Below, piece after piece: positions 5,819 through 6,201 of a stretch of DNA of 6,201 bases. Both the position numbers and the translations under genes were made by a program. This DNA is from an uncultured Lachnospiraceae bacterium. Its GTDB lineage: Bacteria; Bacillota; Clostridia; Lachnospirales; Lachnospiraceae. The notes below the pieces were generated by a model. The model saw nothing but the letters and a program-made list of their open reading frames with translations. It made no database searches and was not told the origin of the DNA. Each line of letters starts with the position of its first letter. Position 1 is the first letter of the stretch. Location of the stretch: the NCBI GenBank assembly GCA_934339365.1, contig CAKRHW010000033.1:1-6201 (forward strand). The letters are read 5' to 3'.

Positions 5819-6201
5819 TTGCGGAATACATTAAAAAAAATTTTTTTGGATAAGTCGATAATTAAATTTTTAATAGTAGGCGGATGTTGTACTCTAATTG
5901 ATTTTGTTATATACATGGCTGTAGTAGACTATCTTGGAGCTGTCATAGGAAAAGCAGTATCTATGATATGTTCTATGATAGTCAACTATTTTCTGAACAA
6001 GTTTTGGAGTTTTTCGGCAAGGGAGAGTAAAAAGGGCAAAGAACTTCTCAGATATTCAGCATCACAGGTGTGTAATATTGCTATTAATGTTTCCGTGAAT
6101 GCAATGATTTTGAAGGTAAGCGGAATAAAAATACTTGCCTATATATTGGCAACGGGAATTGCCATGGTAGCAAATTATTTATTGCAAAGATTTTGGGTAT
6201 T
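5819..6201 (+). CDS. GtrA-family small membrane protein (3' end cut by window)
   Basis: Frame 2 stays open to the right edge and gives 127 residues starting at TTG 5819. IIKFLIVGGCCTLIDF (14-29) is the classic GtrA N-terminal helix. VNYFLNKFWSF (55-65) is the conserved motif after helix two, and ANYLLQRFWV (118-127) is its repeat-like counterpart after helix four. Four membrane helices are visible (about 15-38, 42-60, 79-98, 103-121). GtrA proteins are usually 120-150 residues, so only a short tail is missing. The family is proposed to flip polyprenyl-phosphate-linked sugars across the cytoplasmic membrane for glycan modification, which fits an operon with a DPM1-like glycosyltransferase. The start is uncertain: TTG 5819 has GAGGG (5807-5811) 7 nt upstream and gives a family-like N terminus, whereas ATG 5780 would add 13 residues, overlap the upstream gene by 26 nt and has a poorer site. 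An A8T7 run lies in codons 5-10. Confidence 0.87.
   Translation, partial: MRNTLKKIFLDKSIIKFLIVGGCCTLIDFVIYMAVVDYLGAVIGKAVSMICSMIVNYFLNKFWSFSARESKKGKELLRYSASQVCNIAINVSVNAMILKVSGIKILAYILATGIAMVANYLLQRFWV
5833..5847 (+). repeat. A8T7 homopolymer run at the start of the GtrA-family coding region
   Basis: Eight A residues (5833-5840) run directly into seven T residues (5841-5847), making a near-perfect AT palindrome across codons 5-10 of the GtrA-family gene. It lies inside an open frame and has no GC stem before it, so it is not a terminator. Such runs can be sites of polymerase slippage or DNA bending; whether either happens here is not shown by the sequence. Confidence 0.6.

Noticed and set aside
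5833..5847. Rho-independent terminator at the A/T run
   Set aside because: There is no GC-rich stem before the T run, and the run lies inside the GtrA-family coding region.

Overview
The window is AT-rich DNA that looks like part of a cell-surface polysaccharide locus (capsule, exopolysaccharide or wall/teichoic-like glycan) from a low-GC Gram-positive bacterium. Heavy AGA (Arg) and ATA (Ile) codon use and purine-rich GGAG/AGGAG ribosome binding sites before almost every gene suggest the Clostridia, perhaps Lachnospiraceae. That placement is an inference from composition and gene style only; no marker gene is present.

There are seven genes, all on the + strand, and the first and last are cut by the window edges. 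In order: (1) the C-terminal part of an acyltransferase-3 family membrane O-acyltransferase (1-849); (2) a soluble DPM1-like family-2 glycosyltransferase (846-1562); (3) a GalE/RmlB-like extended SDR nucleotide-sugar epimerase/dehydratase (1559-2581); (4) a sugar-nucleotidyltransferase-like enzyme (2581-3324); (5) a 640-residue fusion of an N-terminal UPF0104/LPG_synthase_TM-type membrane domain to a C-terminal aminoglycoside/choline-kinase-like domain (3324-5246); (6) a HAD-superfamily phosphohydrolase (5233-5805); (7) the start of a GtrA-family small membrane protein (5819-6201).

Five of the six junctions overlap (4, 4, 1, 1 and 14 nt) and the last gap is 13 nt, so this is almost certainly the inside of one long operon with translational coupling. 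I see no promoter, terminator, RNA gene, insertion sequence or CRISPR array, and no non-coding stretch longer than 13 bases.

A reasonable reading is that genes 3-6 make and activate a building block: the SDR changes a nucleotide sugar, and the kinase domain, nucleotidyltransferase and HAD enzyme phosphorylate, activate or dephosphorylate a small group. The glycosyltransferase, the acyltransferase and the membrane proteins (UPF0104 domain, GtrA) would transfer, decorate and move lipid-linked intermediates. The most interesting item is the gene 5 fusion beside a nucleotidyltransferase, a layout reminiscent of the kinase/membrane protein/cytidylyltransferase set of the lic phosphocholine system but built from different families. 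No substrate can be assigned from sequence alone.
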